DNA of 8,099 nt from DATJMJ01 sp035503975 (GCA_035503975.1 DATJST010000285.1:1-8099); one strand, 5' to 3'; shown: positions 1 to 6,084, counted from the stretch's first letter. Made by a program: numbers and translations. The notes: a model not told the origin generated them from the letters alone.

Positions 1-165
1 GACGAACCGCACCCCGCTACCCCGGGTCTCTGCCCCGAGCGCCTCGCTGAAAGCGAGGGCAAAGGTCTCGGTCGCCTCTCTATATACACTGCGCGTATCG
101 CCGATGACCGTGAACTTGCCAGTATCTTCGACAGAGTAGTCTTGGGAAATATGAAGGGCCTGCCC
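1..165 (-). pseudogene. Probable decayed C-terminal piece of a short-chain dehydrogenase (SDR), continuing past the left edge
   Basis: The minus-strand frame is open from a TAA (complement of 166-168) to the window edge. Its last 20 or so residues read FALAFSEALGAETRGSGVRF. This matches the SDR segment that follows the catalytic YxxxK, where family members read roughly AFVLSFSEALAAELRGTGVR. The catalytic site itself looks spoiled: a Tyr is present (82-84), but the Lys position is Glu, and the Tyr sits one residue too far upstream. Upstream of the Tyr no SDR glycine motif or NAG motif can be found, and the frame has no ATG, GTG or TTG before the conserved part. I therefore read it as a 5'-truncated remnant whose 3' end lies outside the window. 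A plus-strand frame over the same bases is also open, so the call is moderate. It is the second SDR trace in the window, besides the intact SDR at 6665. Confidence 0.4.
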
Positions 166-454
166 TTAGGCGGACGAGGCTGACCCGCCAGCGCTGACCA
201 AGGTGGATGGCTCCAGGCAGCTCTCCAGGGCGCGCCAGGTGCGAAAGCCTCGGGCAGGTCGACAGGCACTAAGGCTGATGACAATGGGCCCTAACCCATG
301 TTGGCCTCCTGCGGTAGAAGTTGAGAACAGCCGGAGGGTGGTCCAGGTTGCCTGCTTGGGCCCACGCCTTCGGAGCACAGTAACACGAGGAAATTGAACG
401 CCTTTTTATTCAAATCGCGGCTGCGAGAAAATCGCGGCCAGTAGGGAGGTTACC
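166..454. other. Gene-poor stretch between the SDR remnant and the thiolase
   Basis: Short open frames exist on both strands (203-397 plus, 166-378 minus), but neither has a recognisable domain, biased composition or a good ribosome binding site. The translated minus frame contains GPIVISLSA, which faintly recalls the SDR beta-5 strand; this could be older debris of the same SDR remnant, but it is too weak to call. No convincing -35/-10 pair is visible upstream of the thiolase. The only structured element is the direct repeat at 412-438. Confidence 0.4.
412..438. repeat. 10-base direct repeat upstream of the thiolase, possible operator
   Basis: AAATCGCGGC occurs at 412-421 and again at 429-438, a period of 17 bases. 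The second copy ends just before the ribosome binding site of the thiolase (GGAGG, 445-449). The placement would suit a repressor site or a leader element, but this is inferred from position alone. Confidence 0.3.
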
Positions 455-1633
455 TTGCCTGGGTCAGTGATCATTTCAGGGGCTCGGACGGCGATCGGCA
501 AACTTTCAGGTGCCTTTGCCAGCCTAAGTGCTGTTGACCTTGGCGCCGCGGCTATCGCTGCCGCGCTGGAGCGTGCCGGCGTCGAGCCCGAAAAGGTCGA
601 CTACGTTTACATGGGCCAGTGTCTCCAGGCGGGCCAATCTCAGGTCCCTGGACGTCAGGCGGCAGCGAAGGCCGGGATCCCGCTGACCGCGCCGGCGATC
701 GTCGTCAACAAGGCCTGCCTGTCCGGCCTCAACTCGATCTACCTGGCGGACCAGATGATCGCCGCGGGCGACGCCGACATTGTCGTCGCGGGCGGGATGG
801 AGTCCATGACCCACGCTCCCTACCTGCTGCCAAACGCCCGTTCCGGCTACCGCTACGGGGACGGCGTGCTTGTCGACTCCATGGTGGATGCGCTCACCTG
901 TGCGCTCGACCACGTCTTGATGGGTCAGGCGACAGACCAGTACAACGACAATCTCATCTCTCGCCAGCGTCAGGACGTCTTCGCGGCGAGGTCACACGAA
1001 CGAGCGGCTAACGCGGTAAAAAACGGTTCGCTGCAGGAGGAGATCGTCGGCGTCGCTATCCCTCAACGGCGCGGCGACCCGATCATGGTTGATGCCGACG
1101 AGGGCATCCGCCCCGAGACCACGCCCGAGGTCCTGGCCAAACTCAAGCCGGTATTCAAGGATGACGGCTCGATCACAGCCGGCAACGCCTCCCAGATATC
1201 CGACGGTGCGGCAGCCGTCGTAGTCACCTCACCGGCCACGGCAAAAAAGCTGGGCGTGGAGCCACTCGGCGAGTTCGTCAGCTACGGGCAGGTCGCCGGC
1301 CCGACCCCCTCTCTTCTTCACCAGCCGGCCAACGCCATCAACAAAGCCCTGGCAAAGGCGGGCATGCAGCTCGCCGACCTCGACCTGATAGAGATCAACG
1401 AGGCGTTCGCGGCGGTGGCACTGGCTTCGATGGACGCGCTGGATGCCCCCGAAGACAAGGTCAACGTCAATGGCGGAGCCATCGCACTTGGTCACCCCGT
1501 TGGGATGTCAGGCACTCGTCTCACGATTACCGCGCTGTACGAGCTCAGGCGTCGCGGGGGCGGGCAAGCCATAGTCGCCCTCTGCGGCGGTGGTGGTCAA
1601 GGCGACGCCCTCGTCCTGCGTTCACGGTCCTGA
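455..1633 (+). CDS. Thiolase (acetyl-CoA C-acetyltransferase family)
   Basis: This is a 392-residue thiolase, the usual full length for the family. It condenses two acetyl-CoA to acetoacetyl-CoA, or cleaves 3-ketoacyl-CoA in beta-oxidation. The nucleophilic Cys88 lies in VVNKACLSGLNS, NEAF is at 315-318, the catalytic His347 is in GGAIALGHPVG and the second catalytic Cys377 is in ALCGGGGQGDA. All active-site motifs are intact. The start is a TTG at 455, preceded by GGAGG at 445-449 with a 5-base gap; the N-terminus PGSVIISGARTAIGKLSG is the normal family beginning. In a locus with phaC and phaZ a PhaA role (supplying acetoacetyl-CoA) is likely, but the sequence does not separate a biosynthetic from a degradative thiolase, so no symbol is given. 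It is transcribed alone and converges on the hydratase gene. A broken second thiolase lies at about 5201. Confidence 0.93.
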   Translation: MPGSVIISGARTAIGKLSGAFASLSAVDLGAAAIAAALERAGVEPEKVDYVYMGQCLQAGQSQVPGRQAAAKAGIPLTAPAIVVNKACLSGLNSIYLADQMIAAGDADIVVAGGMESMTHAPYLLPNARSGYRYGDGVLVDSMVDALTCALDHVLMGQATDQYNDNLISRQRQDVFAARSHERAANAVKNGSLQEEIVGVAIPQRRGDPIMVDADEGIRPETTPEVLAKLKPVFKDDGSITAGNASQISDGAAAVVVTSPATAKKLGVEPLGEFVSYGQVAGPTPSLLHQPANAINKALAKAGMQLADLDLIEINEAFAAVALASMDALDAPEDKVNVNGGAIALGHPVGMSGTRLTITALYELRRRGGGQAIVALCGGGGQGDALVLRSRS

Positions 1634-1648
1634 GCGGCCCGCTTGTCC

Positions 1649-1674
1649 CCCTGAGCCTTTCCCGCCGCTCAGGG
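1649..1674. terminator. Hairpin just downstream of the thiolase
   Basis: CCCTGAGC (1649-1656) pairs perfectly with GCTCAGGG (1667-1674) around a 10-base loop, starting 15 bases after the thiolase stop. No U-tract follows. It is the first of two hairpins between converging genes, so a termination or 3'-end stabilising role is inferred. Confidence 0.45.
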
Positions 1675-1693
1675 AGCGAGCAGCAAAAGAGCA

Positions 1694-1736
1694 GCCACAT
1701 GCCGGGGCTGCCCGTACCTCCGGGCAGCCCCGTGGC
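1694..1736. terminator. Strong bidirectional hairpin between convergent thiolase and hydratase genes
   Basis: GGGGCTGCCC (1704-1713) and GGGCAGCCCC (1722-1731) form a perfect 10-pair stem with an 8-base loop. It is extended by GCCAC (1694-1698) with GTGGC (1732-1736) across a one-sided bulge. It lies 16 bases past the end of the minus-strand hydratase gene and 61 bases past the thiolase stop, so it can serve both. There is no T-tract on either strand, as is common for terminators in high-GC actinobacteria. Confidence 0.6.
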
Positions 1737-1751
1737 CGGCCGTACCGTCTG

Positions 1752-2207
1752 TCAGGTGTAGCAGCGCGAGACGTAGTCGGCGACACAACAGGGCTTGGCT
1801 GCCCCCTCCACCTCGAACGTCAGGTTGAGTACTATTTGGCACCCGCCCTCGACGGCTTCCACCGACTCGACCCTGGCCCCGCAGCGCAGTTTCGAGCCAA
1901 CAGGCACGGGAGCCGGGAACCTGACCCGGTTGAGCCCGTAGTTGACCACCATACGAGCCCCCTCGTAGCTCACGATCTCGTCGAGGAGCGACGGGGTTAG
2001 GGAAAGTGTGTAGTAACCATGCGCGATCGTCGTGCCGAACGGCCCAGCTTTGGCCCGCTCCGGGTCGACGTGGATCCACTGGTAGTCGTTCGTGGCCTCG
2101 GCGAACAGGTTTATCGTTTCCTGGGTGACCGTATGCCAGTTGCTGTAACCGAGGTGAGAGCCGACTCTGGCCTTCAGCTGGTCGAGGTCGAGCTTGATGA
2201 TGCCCAT
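1752..2207 (-). CDS. MaoC-like (R)-specific enoyl-CoA hydratase (Rv0130/HtdZ-like)
   Basis: This is a 151-residue single hot-dog-fold protein of the MaoC dehydratase family. Such enzymes hydrate trans-2-enoyl-CoA to (R)-3-hydroxyacyl-CoA, the stereoisomer used by PHA synthase, and can run in reverse. The hydratase-2 signature is present: catalytic Asp41 and His46 in ATNDYQWIHVDPERA, followed by AGPFGTTIAHGYYTLSL (residues 54-70). The stretch NYGLNRVRFPAPVPVGS and the C-terminal VEGAAKP closely resemble what I recall of mycobacterial Rv0130 (HtdZ), a stand-alone hydratase of the same length. It lies 61 bases downstream of phaZ on the same strand, which suggests one transcript. No good ribosome binding site precedes the ATG, so translation may be weak or leader-dependent. 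It could feed PHA synthesis (PhaJ role) or return released (R)-monomers to beta-oxidation; the operon partner favours the latter. Confidence 0.9.
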   Translation of the reverse strand: MGIIKLDLDQLKARVGSHLGYSNWHTVTQETINLFAEATNDYQWIHVDPERAKAGPFGTTIAHGYYTLSLTPSLLDEIVSYEGARMVVNYGLNRVRFPAPVPVGSKLRCGARVESVEAVEGGCQIVLNLTFEVEGAAKPCCVADYVSRCYT

Positions 2208-2268
2208 ATGGGGCAGATTATGGCAACCGGTAACGTGCGGGCCAGTAGCCGGCGCCCCGCTCTCTGCG

Positions 2269-3060
2269 TTATGACGCGAGGAAGCCGGTGATCAGGGGCG
2301 TGAGCAGGCTCGGGCGGGTCACCAGCTCGACGTGGCCGCCGTGGTAGACGTGCAGCTTCGCGTGCGGGATGCCCGCGGCTAGGACACGGCCGTTGGCCGC
2401 CGGGATCATCGGGTCCTCGTCGCCGGTCAGCACCAGGGTGCGCTGGCGGATGAGCGGCAGCAGAGGCAGCGTCGTGAACCCAAACGCGGCGGTCTGCTGG
2501 TACAGGTAACCAATGCTGAACTGGCTGATCTGCGCCTTGCCCAGAGCGCTGGCCAGTGTGTCCGGGTTGGCTTTCGCGCTTCCTCCCCACAGGTCGCCAT
2601 AGCGGCCTAGGACGACGTTCTTCATCAGCCGAAAGGGGTTCGGCGGCACCATGGCCTGCAGTCCGGGTGACGTCGCTACCAAGATCAGCCGGCGGCACCG
2701 GCGCGGGTTGCACAGCGCGAACTGTTGAGCCAGCCCGCCTCCCCACGAGATACCCAGGACGTCGGCCTGCTCGTGGCCGAGAGTGTTCAGCAGCTGGCGC
2801 AGCAGCAGGGCCAGGGTGGAGAAACGGTAGGGCAGATTGGGCAGCTGAGAGCCGCCGACGCCGGGGGCATCGAAGCGGATCACCTCAATGGCCGGGTCGA
2901 GAGCATCCACGAACGGCTGCAAGGCTTCCAGCCGCATCCCGATGCCGTTGCACAGCAGGAGCGGAGGCCCTGTCCCCGTGCCCGACCGGACGGCGACGCG
3001 CAGCAGCGTCCCGCCCACCTGCATGATCTCGTCGCGCACATAGTCATCCCTGACAGTCAT
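2269..3060 (-). CDS. phaZ: Intracellular poly(3-hydroxyalkanoate) depolymerase (PhaZ family)
   Basis: This is an alpha/beta hydrolase of 263 residues from the chosen start. It resembles the intracellular medium-chain-length PHA depolymerases of pseudomonads (about 280 residues), which hydrolyse granule PHA to 3-hydroxyacids. The shared landmarks are LLLCNGIGMRLEALQPF, ALDPAIEVIRFDAPGVGGS and the nucleophile elbow GISWGGGLAQQFA. With the upstream ATG as residue 1, the triad is Ser107, an Asp in GDEDP (216-218) and His245 in GGHVELVT. There is no signal peptide, as expected for a cytoplasmic granule enzyme. Two ATGs are 6 bases apart (3066 and 3060). The ribosome binding site GGAG (complement of 3068-3071) is only 1 base from the first but 7 from the second, so 3060 is preferred. 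It is the first gene of a minus-strand pair with the hydratase and is divergent from the acyl-CoA dehydrogenase. A generic esterase is the alternative, but the family-specific segments argue against it. Confidence 0.85.
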   Translation of the reverse strand: MTVRDDYVRDEIMQVGGTLLRVAVRSGTGTGPPLLLCNGIGMRLEALQPFVDALDPAIEVIRFDAPGVGGSQLPNLPYRFSTLALLLRQLLNTLGHEQADVLGISWGGGLAQQFALCNPRRCRRLILVATSPGLQAMVPPNPFRLMKNVVLGRYGDLWGGSAKANPDTLASALGKAQISQFSIGYLYQQTAAFGFTTLPLLPLIRQRTLVLTGDEDPMIPAANGRVLAAGIPHAKLHVYHGGHVELVTRPSLLTPLITGFLAS

Positions 3061-3069
3061 TTCCATTCT

Positions 3070-3102
3070 CCGTGGCTACCGGGCGCGTGACGGCAGCCAC
3101 GG
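3070..3102. promoter_or_regulatory. Inverted repeat in the phaZ leader, possible operator
   Basis: CCGTGGCT (3070-3077) is repeated in inverted form as AGCCACGG (3095-3102), with 17 bases between. It abuts the phaZ ribosome binding site and lies downstream of a possible minus-strand -10. It could be a repressor site or a 5'-leader hairpin controlling phaZ. Function is inferred from position only. Confidence 0.35.
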
Positions 3103-3110
3103 TTACGGGA

Positions 3111-3116
3111 ATTGTA
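3111..3116 (-). promoter_or_regulatory. Possible -10 box (TACAAT) for phaZ
   Basis: On the minus strand the hexamer TACAAT lies about 50 bases before the phaZ start and just upstream of the inverted repeat. No good -35 hexamer is found 16-18 bases further upstream, so this is a weak, position-supported call. Confidence 0.3.
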
Positions 3117-3234
3117 GTGGCGCTTGAGATGGTACGCAGATCGCCTGCTTCGTGCCGCCCAGTACGAGCTGGGAGGACCTGTGGCTCTCGCTTCGCGGAC
3201 CTTTGCCCCTGGTTCGCCGGGCGGGATAGGGGTC

Positions 3235-5199
3235 ATGTTGACGTTGATGACTGATACGACCAGAGTTCCCAGTTCCAAACCCGCAGGAGCAGCGAGCGGA
3301 GAACAGGCTCGCCAGGTGGCCGAGGCGGCCCGAGAAAAGGAGTGGGCCAAGCCCAGCTTCGCCAAAGAGCTGTTCCTGGGCCGGTTGCGCCTCGACCTCG
3401 TCCACCCCCACCCACGCCCCTCCCCGGACCAGGTGGCCAAGGGCGAAGAGTTCCTGGCCAAGCTCGAAGCCTTCCTCCGCGAGGTCGACCCTCTGGAGAT
3501 CGAGCACGACGCCAAGGTCCCTGACCACGTGCTGAAGGAGCTGTGCGACATCGGGGCCCTCGGGATGAAGATCGACGAGAAGTACGGGGGGCTCGGTTTG
3601 AGCCACCTCTACTACGTAAGGGCCCTTGGATTGGTCGGGACCGTCAACGGGGCGATAAGCACGCTGCTCTCGGCCCACCAGTCGATCGGGGCACCCCAGC
3701 CGCTGAAGTTGTTCGGCACCGAGGAACAAAAACAGAAGTTCCTGCCCCGTCTGGCCCGAGACGAGATCAGCGCGTTCTTGCTCACCGAGCCGGATGTGGG
3801 CAGCGACCCGGCCCGCATGACCACGTCCGCCACCCCGGTGGACGACGGCGCCGCTTACCTCCTCAATGGGACCAAGCTCTGGGCCACCAACGGCAACGTG
3901 GCCAGCCTCCTCGTCGTCATGGCCGTGGTGCCACGGAGCGACGGCAAGCGGGGCGGCATCACCGCCTTCGTCGTAGAGGCTCACTCGCCCGGTATCACCG
4001 TACTCACGCGCAACGGGTTCATGGGCCTGCGGGGGATCGAGAACGCGCTCATGCGCTTCGAGAACGTCCGTGTCCCGGCGGAGAACATGATCGGTGACAT
4101 CGGCCGCGGCCTGAAGATCGCCCTGACGACACTCAACACCGGGCGCCTCTCTCTGCCGGCCCTCTGCGCCTCTTCGTCCAAGCTGTCCCTGAAGTACGCC
4201 CGCGAGTGGTCGAACGAACGGGTGCAGTGGGGGGCGCCGGTAGGCAAGCACGAGGCGGTGGCGCTCAAGCTGGCCGACATTGCTGCCAGGACCTACGCCA
4301 TGGAAGCGGTGGTGGAGCTGTCGAGCCTGCTGGCCGACGAGGAGCGCAACGACATCCGGCTGGAGGCAGCCCTGGCCAAGCTTTTCTGCTCCGAGGTGGC
4401 GTGGCAGGTGGCCGATGAGATGGTGCAGATCCGGGGCGGCCGCGGCTATGAAACGGCCGAATCGCTGCGGGCCAGGGGCGAGCGCCCGGTGCCCGCCGAA
4501 CAGATCTTGAGAGATCTACGGATCGTGCGCATCTTCGAGGGGTCGAGCGAGATCATGAAGTTGCTCATCGCCCGGGAAGCGGTCGACCAACACCTCTCGG
4601 TGGCCGGTGCCCTTGTCGACCCGAAGGCGACGCCGGCCGACAAAGCCCAGACCGCCAAGGCGGCGGCCGCCTTCTACGCCAAGTGGCTGCCGAACCTCGT
4701 GTACGGGCCGGGGCTCAAACCGGGCTCCTACGAAGAACTGGGGGAGCCCCTGGCGTCCGAGCTGCGTTTCGTCGAACGCTCCTGCCGCAAACTGGCCCGC
4801 TGCACGTTCTACGGGATGTCCCGGTGGCAAGCCGGGCTGGAGAAGAAGCAGGGGTTTCTGGGACGCCTGGTCGACATCGGCGCCGAGCTGTTCGCCATGA
4901 CGGCCTCCTGCGTCCGGGCCAAGATGCTGCTCGACGACGCTATGGCCGAGGGGAAAGAGCCAAGCGGCCAGGCGGGGGCCGGGCAGGGAGCGGTCGAACT
5001 GGCGGTCCTGTTTTGCCGGGGCTCTCGCCGCCGCGTCGACCGGCTCTTCTCGGAGCTATGGCGCAACGACGACGACGACAACTACCGGGCCGCCCAAAGA
5101 GTGCTGTCGGGGGACTACACGTGGATGGAAGCCGGCATCCTGGACCCGTCCCTGATGGGTGTTTTGGAGCCAGCTACCCTCCCGGAAGGGGAGACATAA
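3235..5199 (+). CDS. Acyl-CoA dehydrogenase, VLCAD/ACAD9-like long form
   Basis: This is a flavoprotein dehydrogenase of 654 residues from the chosen start. It would oxidise acyl-CoA to trans-2-enoyl-CoA, the first step of beta-oxidation. The N-terminus SFAKELFLGRLRLDLVHPHP and the later SAHQSIG...LFGT are laid out as in VLCAD. FLLTEPDVGSDPA (about 182-193) and LNGTKLWATNG are FAD/substrate segments. GGRGYE (401-406) is followed by RIVRIFEGSSEIMKLL, whose Glu435 sits at the catalytic-base position of the family. About 200 residues follow this motif, forming the extra helical C-terminal domain of the VLCAD/ACAD9 type, which distinguishes it from the roughly 380-residue short forms. The open frame runs back to a TTG at 3124, but homology begins after 3235, where GGGA/AGGGG lies 2-8 bases upstream; ATG 3247 is also possible. 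It is divergent from phaZ and is followed at once by a thiolase remnant. Substrate length is inferred. Confidence 0.9.
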   Translation: MLTLMTDTTRVPSSKPAGAASGEQARQVAEAAREKEWAKPSFAKELFLGRLRLDLVHPHPRPSPDQVAKGEEFLAKLEAFLREVDPLEIEHDAKVPDHVLKELCDIGALGMKIDEKYGGLGLSHLYYVRALGLVGTVNGAISTLLSAHQSIGAPQPLKLFGTEEQKQKFLPRLARDEISAFLLTEPDVGSDPARMTTSATPVDDGAAYLLNGTKLWATNGNVASLLVVMAVVPRSDGKRGGITAFVVEAHSPGITVLTRNGFMGLRGIENALMRFENVRVPAENMIGDIGRGLKIALTTLNTGRLSLPALCASSSKLSLKYAREWSNERVQWGAPVGKHEAVALKLADIAARTYAMEAVVELSSLLADEERNDIRLEAALAKLFCSEVAWQVADEMVQIRGGRGYETAESLRARGERPVPAEQILRDLRIVRIFEGSSEIMKLLIAREAVDQHLSVAGALVDPKATPADKAQTAKAAAAFYAKWLPNLVYGPGLKPGSYEELGEPLASELRFVERSCRKLARCTFYGMSRWQAGLEKKQGFLGRLVDIGAELFAMTASCVRAKMLLDDAMAEGKEPSGQAGAGQGAVELAVLFCRGSRRRVDRLFSELWRNDDDDNYRAAQRVLSGDYTWMEAGILDPSLMGVLEPATLPEGET

Positions 5200-5200
5200 C

Positions 5201-5348
5201 AAGCAGAGCCGGGGGCACGCACTCGCCGACGCCGAATTGATCGAGGTGAACGAGGCGTTTTGCCATGGTTGCACTGCCTTCGACGGACGCCCCCGTCCCC
5301 CGGGATCAGCCTGACTTCCGCGGTGCTCCCGCCGAGGCTTTAGGCCCC
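5201..5348 (+). pseudogene. Frameshifted remnant of a second thiolase (C-terminal third only)
   Basis: One base after the dehydrogenase stop the sequence reads ALADAELIEVNEAF (5219-5260), against LADLDLIEINEAF at 306-318 of the intact thiolase. After one inserted base (around 5261-5264) the next frame continues MVALPSTDA (5265-5291), against VALASMDA. Further on, ALG lies at 5337-5345, exactly 27 residues after the Phe, as in the intact enzyme (F318 to L345). The active-site His that should follow is Pro. The N-terminal two thirds, including the nucleophilic Cys, are absent, and the rest fades into the terminator region, so it cannot be functional. The local identity is well above chance and the reading direction matches the dehydrogenase, suggesting an ancestral dehydrogenase-thiolase operon that decayed. 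A recent partial copy of the 455-1633 gene is less likely because the DNA has diverged clearly. Confidence 0.75.
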
Positions 5349-5352
5349 TCGG
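5332..5352. terminator. Hairpin between convergent dehydrogenase and XRE regulator genes
   Basis: CCGAGG (5332-5337) pairs with CCTCGG (5347-5352) around a 9-base loop, and flanking GCTC/GAGC can extend it with a bulge. It sits 28 bases beyond the XRE stop and 132 bases beyond the dehydrogenase stop. There is no T-tract. A termination role is inferred from its place between converging genes. Confidence 0.4.
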
Positions 5353-5380
5353 AGCAAGCAAAAGCGACGGGGTCGCATAC

Positions 5381-5746
5381 TCAGGGCTTTGCGACGCTTT
5401 CGCCCTCCCCCCCTGCGCCGGAGCGAAAACTGCGGTAGACCGAGAGCAGGGCCAGCTTCTGGCCCTCAGTTAGCTCCGGGTCATGCCGGATGGCGGTCTC
5501 GGTGTCCGTAGGCCCAGAGGCGTCGCCACTCAAAAGACCCGCCTGGGCCAGGACCGTCTCGGCAGAGAGGTTCAAGGCCTCGGCGATCGCGCGGAGGACT
5601 CGCACGGACGGCTCGTGGAGCCCCCGCTCGATCTGGCTGAGGTACGGGTTCGAAACGCCGGCAAGTTCCGCCATCTGCCGAAGCGACAAATTGGCCAAGC
5701 GGCGTTGCGCTCGCAAATAGGCACCAAGGCCAAACCCATCCGACAT
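5381..5746 (-). CDS. XRE-family (Cro/CI) helix-turn-helix regulator, likely regulator of the phasin/PHA genes
   Basis: This is a 121-residue DNA-binding protein. Residues 8-65 form a Cro/CI-type five-helix domain; the helix-turn-helix (about 21-42) contains LRQMAELAGVSNPYLSQIER. It is followed by a polar linker and a short C-terminal helix, LTEGQKLALLSVYRSF (92-107), probably for dimerisation. The wording of the domain is close to what I recall of mycobacterial Rv0474, encoded next to hbhA, and of Rhodococcus MLDSR, encoded next to the lipid-droplet protein MLDS. Here too the neighbour is a small coat-like protein: this gene starts 23 bases after the phasin stop on the same strand. The ATG at 5746 has only a poor ribosome binding site, so translation is probably coupled to the phasin gene. 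Being last in the phasin operon, it would be co-produced with the phasin and could control its own promoter. The ligand is unknown. Confidence 0.88.
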   Translation of the reverse strand: MSDGFGLGAYLRAQRRLANLSLRQMAELAGVSNPYLSQIERGLHEPSVRVLRAIAEALNLSAETVLAQAGLLSGDASGPTDTETAIRHDPELTEGQKLALLSVYRSFRSGAGGEGESVAKP

Positions 5747-5769
5747 GTGAGACGCAGTCCTACCGCAGG

Positions 5770-6084
5770 TTAGCTGGTCGGGACCAGGGCGCCAACAAGG
5801 TCGACTGCGAACTTGCGCTGCGACTCCAGCAGTTCTTCGGCCAACTCGAAGAAGGTGCCGACACCCTCGACAAGTTCCGAGCGTGCGGGCAGGAAGGGGA
5901 CGGTCGGCATATCCGGCGTCACCTTAGTCATCACATCCACCCAGGTGGTCACTGCGTCCAGGGTGAACTGCTGTGCTTGCCTCACCGAGGCTACGACGTC
6001 CTCGCGGATCGCCGAAGACAGCTCGAAGGGCTTGTGCACGTGTGCCTTGGGCTTAGGGGTGGTGGAACTCGTTGTCTCTGGCAT
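5770..6084 (-). CDS. Phasin-like granule/lipid-droplet coat protein
   Basis: This is a 104-residue helical protein with no enzyme motif. The first 17 residues are a Thr/Pro/Lys-rich polar tail (MPETTSSTTPKPKAHVHKP). Two amphipathic helices follow, about residues 23-54 (SAIREDVVASVRQAQQF...) and 73-101 (FFELAEELLESQRKFAVDLV), separated by a Pro-rich turn (PDMPTVPFLPAR). This helix-turn-helix plan and the small size fit phasin or HBHA/MLDS-like proteins, which coat PHA granules or lipid droplets; the nearby phaC, phaZ and XRE genes support the assignment. The start is the ATG at 6084, preceded by a perfect GGAGG (complement of 6090-6094) with a 5-base gap; a GTG at 6102 overlaps that site's upstream side and is unlikely. 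It is the first gene of a two-gene operon with a near-consensus promoter, so strong expression is expected. No family signature is strong enough for a gene symbol. Confidence 0.78.
   Translation of the reverse strand: MPETTSSTTPKPKAHVHKPFELSSAIREDVVASVRQAQQFTLDAVTTWVDVMTKVTPDMPTVPFLPARSELVEGVGTFFELAEELLESQRKFAVDLVGALVPTS

Noticed and set aside
1..183. Plus-strand frame open from the window edge to a TGA at 181-183, reading as a possible gene C-terminus (LSIYTARIADDRELASIFDR).
   Set aside because: It is the exact codon-phase complement of the minus-strand SDR-like frame. The GC content by codon position fits the minus strand better (higher at its third than at its first position), and only the minus-strand product resembles a known family.
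203..397. Small plus-strand open frame (64 residues) upstream of the thiolase.
   Set aside because: No ribosome binding site, no recognisable domain, arginine/proline-rich composition typical of non-coding frames in high-GC DNA.
2174..2746. Minus-strand frame (190 residues) overlapping phaZ and the hydratase start.
   Set aside because: It lies in another frame of phaZ, is rich in Arg, Pro and Ala and has no domain; phaZ in its own frame shows the full catalytic triad.
3124..3234. TTG start that would add 37 residues to the acyl-CoA dehydrogenase.
   Set aside because: The extension has no family similarity and lies in the divergent regulatory region shared with phaZ; ATG 3235 has nearby ribosome-binding bases.
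3103..4251. Long minus-strand open frame (382 residues) opposite the acyl-CoA dehydrogenase.
   Set aside because: It is antisense to a confidently identified enzyme; its length follows from high GC and the translation has no family resemblance.
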